A stretch of 64,000 nucleotides of DNA. Origin: CADEED01 sp020442965 (GTDB lineage: Bacteria > Pseudomonadota > Gammaproteobacteria > Steroidobacterales > Steroidobacteraceae). Positions 52,345 through 62,354 of the stretch are shown one piece after another. The stretch spans positions 1-64,000 of the forward strand of contig JAWLAH010000002.1 of the NCBI GenBank assembly GCA_041395525.1, written 5' to 3'. The translations under genes were made by a program, and so were the position numbers. Each line of letters opens with the position of its first letter. The first letter of the stretch is position 1. The notes beneath the pieces are model-generated. The model was given only the letters and a program-made list of their open reading frames with translations, was not told where the DNA came from and searched no databases.

Positions 52345-55293
52345 ATGATCCGTAATGGTCTCGCCCGGGGTCTTTTAGCTTTACTTATGCTGCCAGGAGC
52401 AGCGCTCGCGCTTGGGTTAGGCGATATCCGCCTCAACTCGGCGTTGAACGCTCCGCTGGACGCGGAAATCCAATTGGTCAACGCGTTGCCAGAGGACCTG
52501 AGCACGCTGGAAGCAAAGATTGCTTCACGCGATACCTTCGCGCGTTACAGCCTCGATTGGCCGGCATTCCTAAATTCAGTGACGATCACCAAGGATCGCT
52601 CGGTCGATGGTCGCGACGTATTGCGCTTGCGCTCGAGTGAAACGATAACCGAGCCATTTCTGACCGTATTGGTCGAGGCGAGCTGGGCGCGCGGCAGACT
52701 CGTCCGCGAGTACACGGTGCTGCTTGATCCACCGGTATTTGCACCGGGCAATCAGCCTGCGGCGCCGGTTTCCGCGGCGGCCACCGGCGCGGCCACCGGT
52801 ACGATCGATCGACCGGCGGAGCGACCGGCAACCCGTCCGGTTGCTCAAACGTCGCCAGCAGCAGCGGGCGTAGCCACTGGCGAGTCAGGCGACGGGTACC
52901 GCGTCCGCCGCGGCGACAGCTTGTCAGCGATCGCGCGGCGCTTGGCGCCTGCGGCATCCGTTTCCACCGAACAGATGATGCTCGGACTCTATCAAAGCAA
53001 CAGCAGCGCCTTCGAAGGCGACATGAATCGTTTGCGATCGGCGGTGACGCTGACTGTTCCCAGCGCGGATGAACTCGCGGCGATTTCGCCAACGGTGGCA
53101 AGTGCCGAGGTTCGGCGTCAGGCCGGATTCTGGAACCGCTCGGCCGAATCTGGCAGCGGACGCCTGCGCCTCGTTACGCCTAGCGATAGCGGTGTGGGCG
53201 CGGGTTCTGGCGCCAGCGCGGGTGATTCACAGGCGCTCGCCAATCGCATCGGAGAACTCGAGAGCAAGCTAGCGGAAACGCAGCGCTTGCTCGAACTGCG
53301 TAACGCAGAACTGGCCGATCTGCAGGCCAAGCTGGGTGGCACGCCGACGCCCGCCGAGCCCGCAGCGACTGTCGAGCCGCCCGTCGCCACCACGGAACCG
53401 CAGCCTGAGCCGACGGCGGAGGGTGAGTCCGCAACGCCGGAAGCTTCGATGACGGAAACGCCGGCCGAACCAGGTGAGTTGCCTGCCGGCGAGCCGCCGG
53501 TGGCGAGTACTGAAACGCCCGCTGGGCCGCCCGTCACGACAGAGCCACCGGTTGCGACGAGCCCGGTCCAGACGGCGCCTGAGCCGTCGTTGTTCGATCG
53601 ACTCAAGGATTTCTGGTTCGTTCTGCCGATACTGCTCTTGGGTTTGCTCGGGTTGTTTGGCTACCGCAAGCTCAAATCCCGCAAAACGGAATCGTTCGAC
53701 GATCAGCTGGGCGAACTCGCTCAGCGCAATGCCGAAAATCTCACGCAGGATTTTCCGCCTCTCGAGGTGCGACCGAACTTGCGCAAGCAGCGTGACGCGG
53801 AACGCATCGAGGTTGAGGAGTCGGGTTCACATCGGCAAATCGACCTGCCTGCCGACGACGACGACGGGCTGCCTGTCCGCAGCAGTGACGATACGATCAG
53901 CAGCGATACCGCCATCAACCTCGATCAGGGAGATCCGATCGCCGAGGCCGATTTCCATATGGCGTACGGCCTGTACGATCAGGCGGCAGATCTCGTCAAA
54001 ATCGCGATTTCGCGCGAGCCTGAGCGCCGCGACCTCAAGCTCAAGTTGTTAGAGGTATTTTTTGTCTGGGGCAACAAGGATCAGTTCCTGACGAGTGCTC
54101 GCGAACTCACTGCAACCCGCGCCGCAGGACCCGCCGGCGAGTGGGAAAAGATCCTCATCATGGGCAAGCAGATTGCCCCGGAAGATGAACTGTTCAGTGG
54201 CGCGGCTGCTGGTGCGACCGGCGCGGTCGATGTCGACCTCAATCTCGAAGGAGGCGCTGGTCACGTCGACTTCGATCCGTTCGACGGCGCCGCATCAGGG
54301 CCCGGTGAGTCGGTCGATCTCGACTTCGGCGGCGCTCTGCAGGACCCGGAGGCCACGGGTGAAGCCGATGCTGAGGCGGCGAAAACTGGCGGACTCGACT
54401 TTGCGCTGCCCGACGATACCGCGCCCGGCTCGGGCGACGACAAGAGTGGCGCAACCACTCGACAGATGACCGCCAGGATGTCCGGCGGTGCGCCTGCTGG
54501 TGTACTCGAAAGTTCGGATGCACCGACGGTCGAGCAGCCCGCCCTGCAGGGCGACAACCCGACGATTCGCCAAAAGGTCGAACTCGCTCTGAAGCGCAAG
54601 GCACCGATCGATCAGACGGCGGAACTCGCGATCGACGATCTCGGACTCGACCTCGGCGCGCTCGAGGGTACCGATGCACCGGGGCTCGACGGGCCACTCG
54701 ATTCGGAACTCGGCGATGACACTGCCGATGCGAATGCGCCAACGATGGTAGCTGGACTCGACGATCGTTCGCGCAACATGATGCAGCAGGCCGCCGATCG
54801 AGCTGCCAAGCAGCAGGCCGCGACCGGGGCGCAAGGCGCTAGCGGAACCTGGTACCTGTCTGAGAGCGACATGGGCGGCGACATCGATCCTTCAAAGACG
54901 ATGCAGCGCACGCAGCAGATCGAGACCAACTTCGACGAGGACGCGGCGCATCTGGCCAATACCTCGCAGCTGGACGGTGTCGATTCGAGCAAGGTTGACT
55001 TCGAGCTGACCAGGACGGGCGTCCACGCGAACAATGGACTAGACCTCGACGTTGGCACGCCCGCCAAGTCGACCACCATGAAGACGGAGCAGCTCAAGCC
55101 CGAAGATCTCGCGTTGCCGGACCTTGAGCCGGTGACCTTGTCGGAGGTCGGTACGAAGCTCGATCTGGCGCGTGCGTACGTTGACATGGGCGATCCGGAT
55201 GGCGCGCGCAATATTCTCGAGGAAGTACTGACCGAAGGTTCGGTGTCGCAAAAGCAGGAAGCCCAGCGATTGCTCGATTCCTTGCCGGGCTGA
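52345..55293 (+). CDS. fimV: FimV-like peptidoglycan-binding pilus-assembly/polarity protein
   Basis: A large inner-membrane protein (982 residues) with the FimV layout. A signal sequence and the conserved N-terminal domain LGLGDIRLNSALNAPLDAEI come first. A LysM domain (about 182-235, GDGYRVRRGDSLSAIA) binds peptidoglycan. A short coiled coil (about 298-331), a Pro/Thr/Glu-rich stretch and one membrane helix (about 423-442) follow, then a long acidic cytoplasmic region. The C-terminal FimV/TPR domain contains LDLARAYVDMGDPDGARNILEEV. In P. aeruginosa it organises type IV pilus and polar proteins and affects cAMP signalling. GGAG lies 6 bp before ATG 52345. The FimX-like gene at 42394 may act in the same system. 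Confidence 0.93.
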   Translation: MIRNGLARGLLALLMLPGAALALGLGDIRLNSALNAPLDAEIQLVNALPEDLSTLEAKIASRDTFARYSLDWPAFLNSVTITKDRSVDGRDVLRLRSSETITEPFLTVLVEASWARGRLVREYTVLLDPPVFAPGNQPAAPVSAAATGAATGTIDRPAERPATRPVAQTSPAAAGVATGESGDGYRVRRGDSLSAIARRLAPAASVSTEQMMLGLYQSNSSAFEGDMNRLRSAVTLTVPSADELAAISPTVASAEVRRQAGFWNRSAESGSGRLRLVTPSDSGVGAGSGASAGDSQALANRIGELESKLAETQRLLELRNAELADLQAKLGGTPTPAEPAATVEPPVATTEPQPEPTAEGESATPEASMTETPAEPGELPAGEPPVASTETPAGPPVTTEPPVATSPVQTAPEPSLFDRLKDFWFVLPILLLGLLGLFGYRKLKSRKTESFDDQLGELAQRNAENLTQDFPPLEVRPNLRKQRDAERIEVEESGSHRQIDLPADDDDGLPVRSSDDTISSDTAINLDQGDPIAEADFHMAYGLYDQAADLVKIAISREPERRDLKLKLLEVFFVWGNKDQFLTSARELTATRAAGPAGEWEKILIMGKQIAPEDELFSGAAAGATGAVDVDLNLEGGAGHVDFDPFDGAASGPGESVDLDFGGALQDPEATGEADAEAAKTGGLDFALPDDTAPGSGDDKSGATTRQMTARMSGGAPAGVLESSDAPTVEQPALQGDNPTIRQKVELALKRKAPIDQTAELAIDDLGLDLGALEGTDAPGLDGPLDSELGDDTADANAPTMVAGLDDRSRNMMQQAADRAAKQQAATGAQGASGTWYLSESDMGGDIDPSKTMQRTQQIETNFDEDAAHLANTSQLDGVDSSKVDFELTRTGVHANNGLDLDVGTPAKSTTMKTEQLKPEDLALPDLEPVTLSEVGTKLDLARAYVDMGDPDGARNILEEVLTEGSVSQKQEAQRLLDSLPG

Positions 55294-55310
55294 GACCTCG
55301 CCCGTATTAG

Positions 55311-56096
55311 ATGCCGCGCATCGCGCTCGGCCTCGAGTACGCCGGCACTGGTTTTGCTGGCTGGCAGCGTCAATCTGCACTAACGACCGTGCAGGGCGTC
55401 GTGGAGTCTGCGCTAGGGCGCGTCGCTGACCATGCGATCAGCTGTACCGTCGCTGGGCGTACCGATGCTGGCGTTCATGCGACGGCGCAGGTTCTTCATT
55501 TCGATAGCGATGCGCCACGCACCGAGCGCAACTGGCGGCTCGGTGCTAACAACTATCTGCCGCATACGGTGAGCGTCGTCTGGGCGCAACGCGTGCCGAC
55601 GGAGTTCCACGCGCGTTACTCGGCTTTGTCGCGCAGTTACCGGTATCTGATCGTGAATCGCAACTCGCGCTCGGGCCTGGCCGCCGGACGAGCGACGTGG
55701 ATTCACCGGCCGCTCGATGCGGTTGTCATGCATGCTGCCGCGCAGGGGTTGGTGGGTGAGCACGATTTCACGTCCTTTCGGGCGCTCAGCTGTCAGGCGC
55801 GTTCTCCGGTCAGGTGTATCGAGCGGATCGAGGTCGTGCGCGAGGGCGATTTGTTACGTGTTGCCGTGACCGCCAACGCCTTCCTGCAGCACATGGTTCG
55901 CAATATTGTCGGCCTGTTGATAGCGATCGGCTGTGGCGATGCACCGGTCGAGCGATTGGCGCGTGTGCTGGAAGCGCGCGATCGGACCCAGAATGCCGCG
56001 ACTGCGCCGCCCGACGGTCTTTACCTGGTCGGCGTGCGCTACCCAGCAGAGTTTTCTCTACCAGCGCCAACCTCGATCCCGTTGTGCCTCAGTTAG
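55311..56096 (+). CDS. truA: tRNA pseudouridine(38-40) synthase
   Basis: Makes pseudouridine at positions 38-40 of the anticodon arm of many tRNAs. The 261-residue protein has the catalytic aspartate motif GRTDAGVHATAQV, the N-terminal LGLEYAGTGFAGWQ and FLQHMVRNIVGLL near the C-terminus. It lies 17 bp after fimV. In many relatives trpF lies between truA and accD; here it is absent. Confidence 0.95.
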   Translation: MPRIALGLEYAGTGFAGWQRQSALTTVQGVVESALGRVADHAISCTVAGRTDAGVHATAQVLHFDSDAPRTERNWRLGANNYLPHTVSVVWAQRVPTEFHARYSALSRSYRYLIVNRNSRSGLAAGRATWIHRPLDAVVMHAAAQGLVGEHDFTSFRALSCQARSPVRCIERIEVVREGDLLRVAVTANAFLQHMVRNIVGLLIAIGCGDAPVERLARVLEARDRTQNAATAPPDGLYLVGVRYPAEFSLPAPTSIPLCLS

Positions 56097-56133
56097 TGTC
56101 GTGGCGCGCCGATCCGGTATGATCCGGCGACAG

Positions 56134-57009
56134 ATGTCCTGGTTCGAGAAAATAATGCCCTCCCGAATCAAGACCGAGCGTCGGACGCGCTCGGTCCCGG
56201 AGGGCTTGTGGATCAAATGCACGGCGTGCGATGCCGTGCTTTATCGCGCTGAACTCGAACGTAATTTGAAGGTCTGCCCGAAGTGCGGGCACCACATGCG
56301 CGTGCGCGCCCGCGAACGGCTCGCGATGTTCCTCGATGAGGGCGATGTGACCGAGATCGGTGCGCTGATCATGCCCGAGGACCCGCTCAAGTTTCGCGAC
56401 AGCAAGCGTTACAAGGACCGACTGCTTGCAGCTCAAAAAGCGACCGGCGAGACGGACGCACTCGTTGTCGCGGCGGGCAAGTTGCACGGTTTGCCGATCG
56501 TGGCCTGTGCCTTCGAGTTCCAGTTCCTCGGCGGATCGATGGGCTCGGTGGTGGGCGAACGTTTCAAGCGGGCGGTCGATCATTGCATCGAACACGGCAC
56601 GCCGCTGGTCTGTTTCATGGCGAGCGGTGGCGCGCGGATGCAGGAGGCCCTGCTGTCGCTCCTACAGATGGCCAAGACGAGCGCGGCACTCACGCGCCTC
56701 GCGCAGGCTCACTTGCCGTACGTATCGGTGATGACCGATCCAACCACCGGTGGCGTGTCAGCCAGTCTCGCAATGCTCGGCGATCTCAACGTGGCCGAAC
56801 CACGCGCACTGATCGGATTTGCCGGACCACGGGTGATCCAGCAAACGGTCCGCGAGACCCTTCCCGAAGGCTTCCAGCGCAGTGAGTTCCTGCTCGAGCA
56901 CGGCGCGCTCGACATGATCATCGACCGACGCGAAATGCGTGATCGGCTGGCGTCCATCCTCAGAATCCTGATGCGCGAACCGCCCCTCCCGCAGGCAGCC
57001 GAAGCTTGA
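56134..57009 (+). CDS. accD: Acetyl-CoA carboxylase carboxyltransferase beta subunit
   Basis: Transfers carboxyl from biotin to acetyl-CoA with AccA, starting fatty acid synthesis. The 291-residue protein has the N-terminal four-cysteine zinc ribbon (CTAC near residue 29, CPKC near residue 48) and the crotonase-fold carboxyltransferase core with ASGGARMQEALLSLLQM and DPTTGGVSAS. ATG 56134 (MSWFEKIMPS) matches family starts; a TATGAT (56118-56123) just upstream could be a -10. accA is not in the window. Confidence 0.95.
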   Translation: MSWFEKIMPSRIKTERRTRSVPEGLWIKCTACDAVLYRAELERNLKVCPKCGHHMRVRARERLAMFLDEGDVTEIGALIMPEDPLKFRDSKRYKDRLLAAQKATGETDALVVAAGKLHGLPIVACAFEFQFLGGSMGSVVGERFKRAVDHCIEHGTPLVCFMASGGARMQEALLSLLQMAKTSAALTRLAQAHLPYVSVMTDPTTGGVSASLAMLGDLNVAEPRALIGFAGPRVIQQTVRETLPEGFQRSEFLLEHGALDMIIDRREMRDRLASILRILMREPPLPQAAEA

Positions 57010-57028
57010 GCGTTGCACATCATTAGCA

Positions 57029-58282
57029 ATGCCGTCGCTGTCTGACTGGCTCCGCCGCCAACAAGCCATCCATCCGCAAGCGATCGATCTAACGCTCGAG
57101 CGCGTCGCCGGAGTTGCGCGCGCGATGCAGCTTGCCGCGCCCCCCCATCCAGTCGCCATCATCGGTGGAACGAACGGCAAAGGGTCGACCGTGGCCTTCG
57201 TCGCAGCCTTGCTCACCGCCGTAGGTCAGCGTGTCGGCGTGTTCACGTCGCCGCACCTGCAGCGCTACAACGAACGTATCCGTATCGACGGCGTAGAGGC
57301 GACGGACGCGGAGATTGTCGCGTCGTTCGAGCGCATCGATGCGGCGCGCGGCACCACGACCTTGACATACTTCGAATTCGGGACGCTGGCGGCGCTCGAT
57401 CTGTTCGCACGCGCGCGCGTCGACTTTGCGGTGCTCGAAGTGGGCTTGGGCGGGCGTCTCGATGCTACCAACCTGATCGATGCGGATGTCGCGGCGGTAT
57501 GCTCGGTGGGACTGGATCACACGGACTGGCTGGGCGATTCGCTCGATGCAATCGGTCAGGAAAAAGCGGGCATTTTCAGAGCTGGTCGGCCCGCAGTATT
57601 GGGCAGTGAAGATCTTCCACCGTCGGTCTTGGCGCACGTTCGGACGATCGGCGCGCGGCCGATCGTCTTCGGACGCGATTTCGATGCCGTACCGAGTACG
57701 ACCGGGTTCGACTTTCGCTACGGCGAACGCCGCTGGAACAATCTACCTCGGCCCGGACTGCGAGGCCGTCGGCAACTGAACAATGCTGCCACAGCTCTGG
57801 CGACCCTGATTGCGGGTGGCTTTGCAGATGGGTTGGACGCCGGTAGCGTGGCCGCCGCGATTGCGTCGACGACTCTTGCGGGTCGGTTTCAGATCGTCGA
57901 GGGAACGCCGCAATGGATACTCGATGTTGCGCACAATCCACCGGCTGCGGCCGAACTTGCCCACAACCTGCGCAGCTACCCGTGCGCGGGTCGGACGATC
58001 GCAGTTTGCGGAATCCTCGGCGACAAGGATGTCGCCGGCGTCCTTACAGCAGTCGCCGATACCATCGATGCGTGGGTCCTGGTGACGCTCGACGGCTCGC
58101 GAGCGATCGACGCGGCGGAGCTCGCGCGCCATTTGCCCGCGGCTGCTACCGTAGTTGCGGCTTGCCCTGATGTCGCGAGTGGCTGCGCGGCCGCCAAGGC
58201 ACACGCAGCGCGTGGCGATCGAATCGTCGTATTGGGTTCTTTCCTCACGGTAGGCCCAGCGCTTTCGTGGCTCGGGCTATAA
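57029..58282 (+). CDS. folC: Bifunctional dihydrofolate synthase / folylpolyglutamate synthase
   Basis: Adds glutamate to dihydropteroate and then further glutamates to folate. The 417 residues include the P-loop GGTNGKGSTVAF, FTSPHLQRYNERI, and the Mg site SVGLDHTDWLGDS. It lies 19 bp after accD and completes the folate branch started by FolE/FolE2. The stop codon overlaps a TATAAT box. Confidence 0.95.
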   Translation: MPSLSDWLRRQQAIHPQAIDLTLERVAGVARAMQLAAPPHPVAIIGGTNGKGSTVAFVAALLTAVGQRVGVFTSPHLQRYNERIRIDGVEATDAEIVASFERIDAARGTTTLTYFEFGTLAALDLFARARVDFAVLEVGLGGRLDATNLIDADVAAVCSVGLDHTDWLGDSLDAIGQEKAGIFRAGRPAVLGSEDLPPSVLAHVRTIGARPIVFGRDFDAVPSTTGFDFRYGERRWNNLPRPGLRGRRQLNNAATALATLIAGGFADGLDAGSVAAAIASTTLAGRFQIVEGTPQWILDVAHNPPAAAELAHNLRSYPCAGRTIAVCGILGDKDVAGVLTAVADTIDAWVLVTLDGSRAIDAAELARHLPAAATVVAACPDVASGCAAAKAHAARGDRIVVLGSFLTVGPALSWLGL

Positions 58283-58283
58283 T
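58278..58283 (+). promoter_or_regulatory. Possible -10 element for the SPOR gene
   Basis: A perfect TATAAT overlaps the folC stop codon. No good -35 is seen 16-18 bp upstream. If used, transcription would start near 58290 and favour translation from a start downstream, such as 58331. Confidence 0.3.
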
Positions 58284-58330
58284 CCGTCGCCTTGTCTGCT
58301 CAACAGTTCGTGGGCGCGACCGAGTACTAC

Positions 58331-58939
58331 TTGGAGACTCTACTCAAACAACGGCTGACCGGTGCGGTCCTACTGGTGGCGCTCATCGTCATTGTCGTAC
58401 CCGAGTTGTTATCTGGCCCGCCGTCGCATGCGCCAGCGGCCCCGGTCGGCGCCGCCGACGCAACGCCTGCTGATTCCAGCGCGGTCGCCGTCAGTCCGAT
58501 CCAAGGGGCGGCACTGCGCACCTATACGATCGATCTCGAGAAGGGCAGGGCAGAACCAGAGGGTGTGTCTGCGAACCAGGCGCCGACCGAACAGGCCTCC
58601 GAAACCATCAGCCAGCCGGCGACGGCGCCCGCCACGACCGTGGTCACCGCCCCAGCGCAAGTGCGGGCGGCGAGCGACGAGCGCGCAGCAGCAACGAGTA
58701 CCCTGGTTACCAGCGGCTATTCGGTCCAGCTGGGCAGTTTCGGTAATCGCGACAATGCCGCACGGCTGGTCGGTGCGGTCCGCGCGCAGGGCTTTGCCGC
58801 CTATATGGATCAGTCGACGGGCGATCGCAGGCTCTATCGGGTGCGCGTCGGTCCGGTTGCTGATCGCGCCGCGGCCGAACGACTGGCGGCTCAGCTCGCC
58901 AAGGCCGGCCGCAAGGGCGTGGTTGTTCCAAACTCGTGA
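58331..58939 (+). CDS. SPOR domain protein (DedD-like)
   Basis: An inner-membrane division-associated protein that binds denuded septal peptidoglycan. It has one N-terminal membrane helix directly after KQRLTGA, an Ala/Pro/Thr-rich periplasmic linker (about 35-125) and a C-terminal SPOR domain (about 128-202, SGYSVQLGSFGNRDNAARL to YRVRVGPVADRAAAERLA). The start is uncertain: TTG 58331 gives METLLKQRLTGA, the usual family layout; TTG 58292 or GTG 58310 would add up to 13 residues. It lies between folC and cvpA as dedD does in E. coli. Confidence 0.82.
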   Translation: METLLKQRLTGAVLLVALIVIVVPELLSGPPSHAPAAPVGAADATPADSSAVAVSPIQGAALRTYTIDLEKGRAEPEGVSANQAPTEQASETISQPATAPATTVVTAPAQVRAASDERAAATSTLVTSGYSVQLGSFGNRDNAARLVGAVRAQGFAAYMDQSTGDRRLYRVRVGPVADRAAAERLAAQLAKAGRKGVVVPNS

Positions 58940-59035
58940 CGTGGTGCGCCAAAGTGAGCTTGCATTCCGGGGCGCAGCCGCGATCCTGTACAATGCGCGC
59001 AACCTCGTTTGCTCGCTGGCGGCTAACAGCTACTT

Positions 59036-59560
59036 ATGACTCCACTCGATTACGTCATCATCGGCATCGTCGTCTTGTCTGCGGTGGTTGGTGCGGTGCG
59101 CGGCTTGCTGCGCGAGGCGATCGCCGTCGTAACCTGGCTGCTGGCGTTGTGGGGTGCGTGGCAGTTCGGCCCGCTGGTCGAGCCCTATCTCGGCGGTGTG
59201 CTGACCAACTCACCGGTGCGTCCGTGGGCGGCCCGCGGCGTCGTGTTCATTCTCGTTCTGCTATTGGGCGCGGCGGTTGGCGCGCTCGCCGGCAATTTTC
59301 TGCGCGTCTCGATCTTCAGTGGGACCGATCGCTTCCTCGGCTTCTTGTTTGGACTGTTGCGGGGTTTCGTCGTGGTGGGCGCGCTGTTGATTCTGGCGCA
59401 GACCTTGCGCATCGACCAGGAGCCACAATGGAAGAACTCCCGATTGCTGCCCTATGCAGAGCAGATGGCGGCCGTGCTGCGCGGTCTCGTGGGCGAGCAT
59501 TGGACGAATCGATCGGTACCCATGCTGGCACCGGCCAGCGAACCGGCGACAGAAACTTAG
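59036..59560 (+). CDS. cvpA: CvpA family membrane protein
   Basis: An inner-membrane protein of 174 residues with four or five helices and the family start PLDYVIIGIVVLSAVVGAVRG. In E. coli it is needed for colicin V production and envelope stress tolerance; the molecular role is not settled. It precedes purF by 32 bp, the conserved order. The 96-bp region before it contains a TACAAT -10-like box (58989-58994). Confidence 0.92.
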   Translation: MTPLDYVIIGIVVLSAVVGAVRGLLREAIAVVTWLLALWGAWQFGPLVEPYLGGVLTNSPVRPWAARGVVFILVLLLGAAVGALAGNFLRVSIFSGTDRFLGFLFGLLRGFVVVGALLILAQTLRIDQEPQWKNSRLLPYAEQMAAVLRGLVGEHWTNRSVPMLAPASEPATET

Positions 59561-59592
59561 GGCATAGGCGATCAGGATAAGGTGCGTTCAGC

Positions 59593-61104
59593 ATGTGCGG
59601 TATTGTTGGCATCGTCGGTACTTCAGCCGTCAATCAGCGGATCTATGATGCGCTGACCGTACTGCAACACCGGGGCCAGGATGCTGCCGGTATTGCCACA
59701 TCGACCGAAGGAGAACTGTTCGTGCGCAAGAGCGCCGGACTCGTACGCGATGTGTTCGAGCAGAACGATATGCAGAGCCTGCGCGGCAATGTCGGCATGG
59801 GCCACGTGCGTTATCCCACCGCTGGTTGCGACGCCGCCGCGGAAGCCCAACCGTTCTATGTCAACGCGCCGTACGGCATCTGCCTCGGCCACAATGGCAA
59901 TCTGACCAACGCGCGCGAGCTTGCCGAGGTGCTCGAACGAGAGGATCGTCGGCACCTCAACACGTCTTCGGACTCCGAGGTGCTGCTCAACGTACTGGCT
60001 TCGGAGTTACAGCGCGTTGGTACGCCGCGCGTGACGCCGGCGGATATATTCGCGGCAGTCAGTGCCGTCTATCGTCGCTGCCGTGGAGGTTATGCCGCGG
60101 TTGCCATGGTAATCGGGCACGGGTTGTTAGGGTTTCGGGATCCGAACGGCATACGCCCGCTGGTACTCGGTCAGCGCGAAACGCCCAAGGGCGCGGAGTG
60201 GATGCTGGCTTCCGAGAGCGTCGCGCTCGATATGGTGGGCTTCAAACTGGTGCGCGATGTAGCGCCCGGCGAAGTGGTGTATATCGATCAGCAAGGTCGG
60301 CTCCATTCGCAGGTCTGCGTGGCGACGGCACGCCACACGCCGTGCATATTCGAGTACGTTTATCTGGCGCGTCCCGATTCTCTGATCGACAACATCTCGG
60401 TCCATCGTGCACGTATGCGCATGGGCGACGCACTGGCGGAGAAAATCCGCCGCGAACGCGCGGACCACGATATCGAGGTCGTCATTCCAATCCCCGACAC
60501 CAGCCGCACGAGCGCGCAGCAGGTGGCGCAGATCCTCGGCGTGAAGTATCGCGAAGGCTTCGTCAAGAATCGCTACGTCGGGCGGACGTTCATCATGCCC
60601 GGCCAGGAGCAACGCTCGAAGTCCGTGCGCAGCAAGCTGAACGCGATCGATCTCGAATTCCGCGGCAAGAACGTACTGTTGGTCGACGATTCGATCGTGC
60701 GCGGTACAACCTCGGCGCAAATCATTGAACTGGCGCGCGAAGCCGGTGCTCGCAGGGTCTACTTTGCTTCAGCCGCCCCGCCCGTGCGCTATCCGAACGT
60801 CTACGGGATTGATATGCCGGCCGCGAGCGAGCTCGTCGCCGACAACCGCAGCGTTGCCGAAATCGCCAAGTTCATTGGCGCCGATTGGCTCGTCTATCAG
60901 GACCTCGAAGATCTGGTGGAGGCGGTCAAGCACGACCATTCAAGTATCGACAGCTTCGATACGTCGTGTTTCTCGGGCGAGTACGTGACGGGTGATGTGA
61001 CACCCGAGTACCTGGCGCGGTTGCAGAGGGAACGCTCGGACGCTGCCAAAGAGCGTCGCCGCGGCCCCGACCGCGGTGGGTTGCGCGCCATTCAGACACA
61101 CTAA
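59593..61104 (+). CDS. purF: Amidophosphoribosyltransferase
   Basis: Commits PRPP to purine synthesis. The enzyme begins MCGIVGIVG, so the catalytic Cys2 is exposed after Met removal and there is no propeptide, as in E. coli. The glutaminase domain spans about 1-235 and the PRT domain about 250-470, with the PRPP loop VLLVDDSIVRGTTS. The four-cysteine Fe-S site of the Bacillus type is absent. It has 503 residues. Confidence 0.96.
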   Translation: MCGIVGIVGTSAVNQRIYDALTVLQHRGQDAAGIATSTEGELFVRKSAGLVRDVFEQNDMQSLRGNVGMGHVRYPTAGCDAAAEAQPFYVNAPYGICLGHNGNLTNARELAEVLEREDRRHLNTSSDSEVLLNVLASELQRVGTPRVTPADIFAAVSAVYRRCRGGYAAVAMVIGHGLLGFRDPNGIRPLVLGQRETPKGAEWMLASESVALDMVGFKLVRDVAPGEVVYIDQQGRLHSQVCVATARHTPCIFEYVYLARPDSLIDNISVHRARMRMGDALAEKIRRERADHDIEVVIPIPDTSRTSAQQVAQILGVKYREGFVKNRYVGRTFIMPGQEQRSKSVRSKLNAIDLEFRGKNVLLVDDSIVRGTTSAQIIELAREAGARRVYFASAAPPVRYPNVYGIDMPAASELVADNRSVAEIAKFIGADWLVYQDLEDLVEAVKHDHSSIDSFDTSCFSGEYVTGDVTPEYLARLQRERSDAAKERRRGPDRGGLRAIQTH

Positions 61105-61127
61105 CAGGCCGCAGCGCGGCGACCCAC

Positions 61128-62354
61128 GTGCGGTTACTTGATTCGGGCTCTCCGTCGGGGCAGGCCGCGCGTCGCCTGTTACTCGAGATGTTCCACGCTG
61201 CCGTGCAGCGCGTGAGCGGGCGCCGCTGCGTCGCCCATTTTCTGCGCGCGCACGATGAGCGTATGCGCCAGTACGCCGCTATCAACGTGATCGCGATCGG
61301 CAAAGCGGCGAGCAGCATGGTGCGCGGAGCGCTCGATATATGTGATCAACGGGTTCGTCATGCGCTGCTGATCACCAAGGACGGTCATGTGGACCCTGAG
61401 CTGTACAACGATCGGCGGGTCGAGGTGGTCGAATCGGCGCACCCGGTACCCGATACCCGCAGTCTCGCGGCTGGCCTGCGACTGTTGAAGTGGGTAGCGG
61501 ACCTCGCGCCGGGCGAGCTGCCCTTGTTTCTCATTTCCGGCGGTGCGTCGAGCCTCGTCGAACATCTTCGAGCCGGTGTCGATCTGGCGGCACTCACCGA
61601 ACTCAATCGTCGCGCGTCCACCGAAGCGTGGCCGATCGAGCGGCTGAACGCGGCGCGCCGACAACTCTCGGCGATCAAGGGCGGTGCGTTGAGCACCGAG
61701 CTGCGTCGACCGGCGGTTGCGCTGTTCATCTCCGACGTGCCCAATGATGATCCAGCCGTAATCGGGTCTGGCTTGTTAGGTCCGGCGGCGCGCGACTCGA
61801 GCGTTGGCGGGCAGACAAGGGTGCCGCAGGATCACGTTGAGCGTCACGTGATCGCACGTCTGGAGGACGCAATGCATGGCGCTGCTGCGGTCGCCAGCGC
61901 GCACGGCTGGAGTGTCGAGCAGGCAACGCAGCGCTTCGACGCGAACGTCCTCGTGATCGCACAGCGGTTTGCAGACGAGCTGCGAGCTGGCGCGCACCGC
62001 GCGCTTGTCTGGGGCGGCGAGTCGGTTGTTACCTTGCCGGCAAATCCGGGCCGCGGTGGCCGCAACCAGCACCTCGCCTTGCTGCTGGCGCGGCACCTTG
62101 CGGCAGATAATCGGGTGTGTGCATTGGCGGCCGGCACCGACGGTACCGACGGAACGAGCGGTGACGCTGGCGCACTGATCGATGGGGAGACCTGGCGAGC
62201 GGTTGAACGTGCGGGCTTTGACGGCGACGCGGCCCTCGAACAGGCCGATTCCGGCACGGTCCTCGAGGAGACCGGTGCGCTCGTGCATACCGGCCCAACT
62301 GGGACCAATGTCGGCGATCTCCTGCTTGGCTTACGGTACGATCCGCGACCATGA
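61128..62354 (+). CDS. Type 2 glycerate kinase (GckA/TtuD, MOFRL family)
   Basis: Phosphorylates D-glycerate with ATP to give 2-phosphoglycerate. The 408-residue protein has the DUF4147 N-terminal domain (AIGKAASSMVRGA, SAHPVPDTRS, SGGASSL) and the MOFRL domain (GGRNQHLALLLA, AGTDGTDGTSGDAGA). It starts with GTG at 61128, 23 bp after purF; no good ribosome binding site is seen. Its stop overlaps the following kinase gene by 4 bp. GlyA and this enzyme could meet in a serine-glycerate route, but hydroxypyruvate genes are not visible. Confidence 0.9.
   Translation: MRLLDSGSPSGQAARRLLLEMFHAAVQRVSGRRCVAHFLRAHDERMRQYAAINVIAIGKAASSMVRGALDICDQRVRHALLITKDGHVDPELYNDRRVEVVESAHPVPDTRSLAAGLRLLKWVADLAPGELPLFLISGGASSLVEHLRAGVDLAALTELNRRASTEAWPIERLNAARRQLSAIKGGALSTELRRPAVALFISDVPNDDPAVIGSGLLGPAARDSSVGGQTRVPQDHVERHVIARLEDAMHGAAAVASAHGWSVEQATQRFDANVLVIAQRFADELRAGAHRALVWGGESVVTLPANPGRGGRNQHLALLLARHLAADNRVCALAAGTDGTDGTSGDAGALIDGETWRAVERAGFDGDAALEQADSGTVLEETGALVHTGPTGTNVGDLLLGLRYDPRP

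Noticed and set aside
55294..56133. Missing trpF between truA and accD as evidence of a deletion
   Set aside because: Loss or relocation of trpF at this place is common among relatives, and the junction shows no scar.
58996..59012. PurR-like half sites (CGCAA and GTTTGC) upstream of cvpA-purF
   Set aside because: The spacer is two bases longer than the PurR consensus and the inner bases do not match; no purR is visible.
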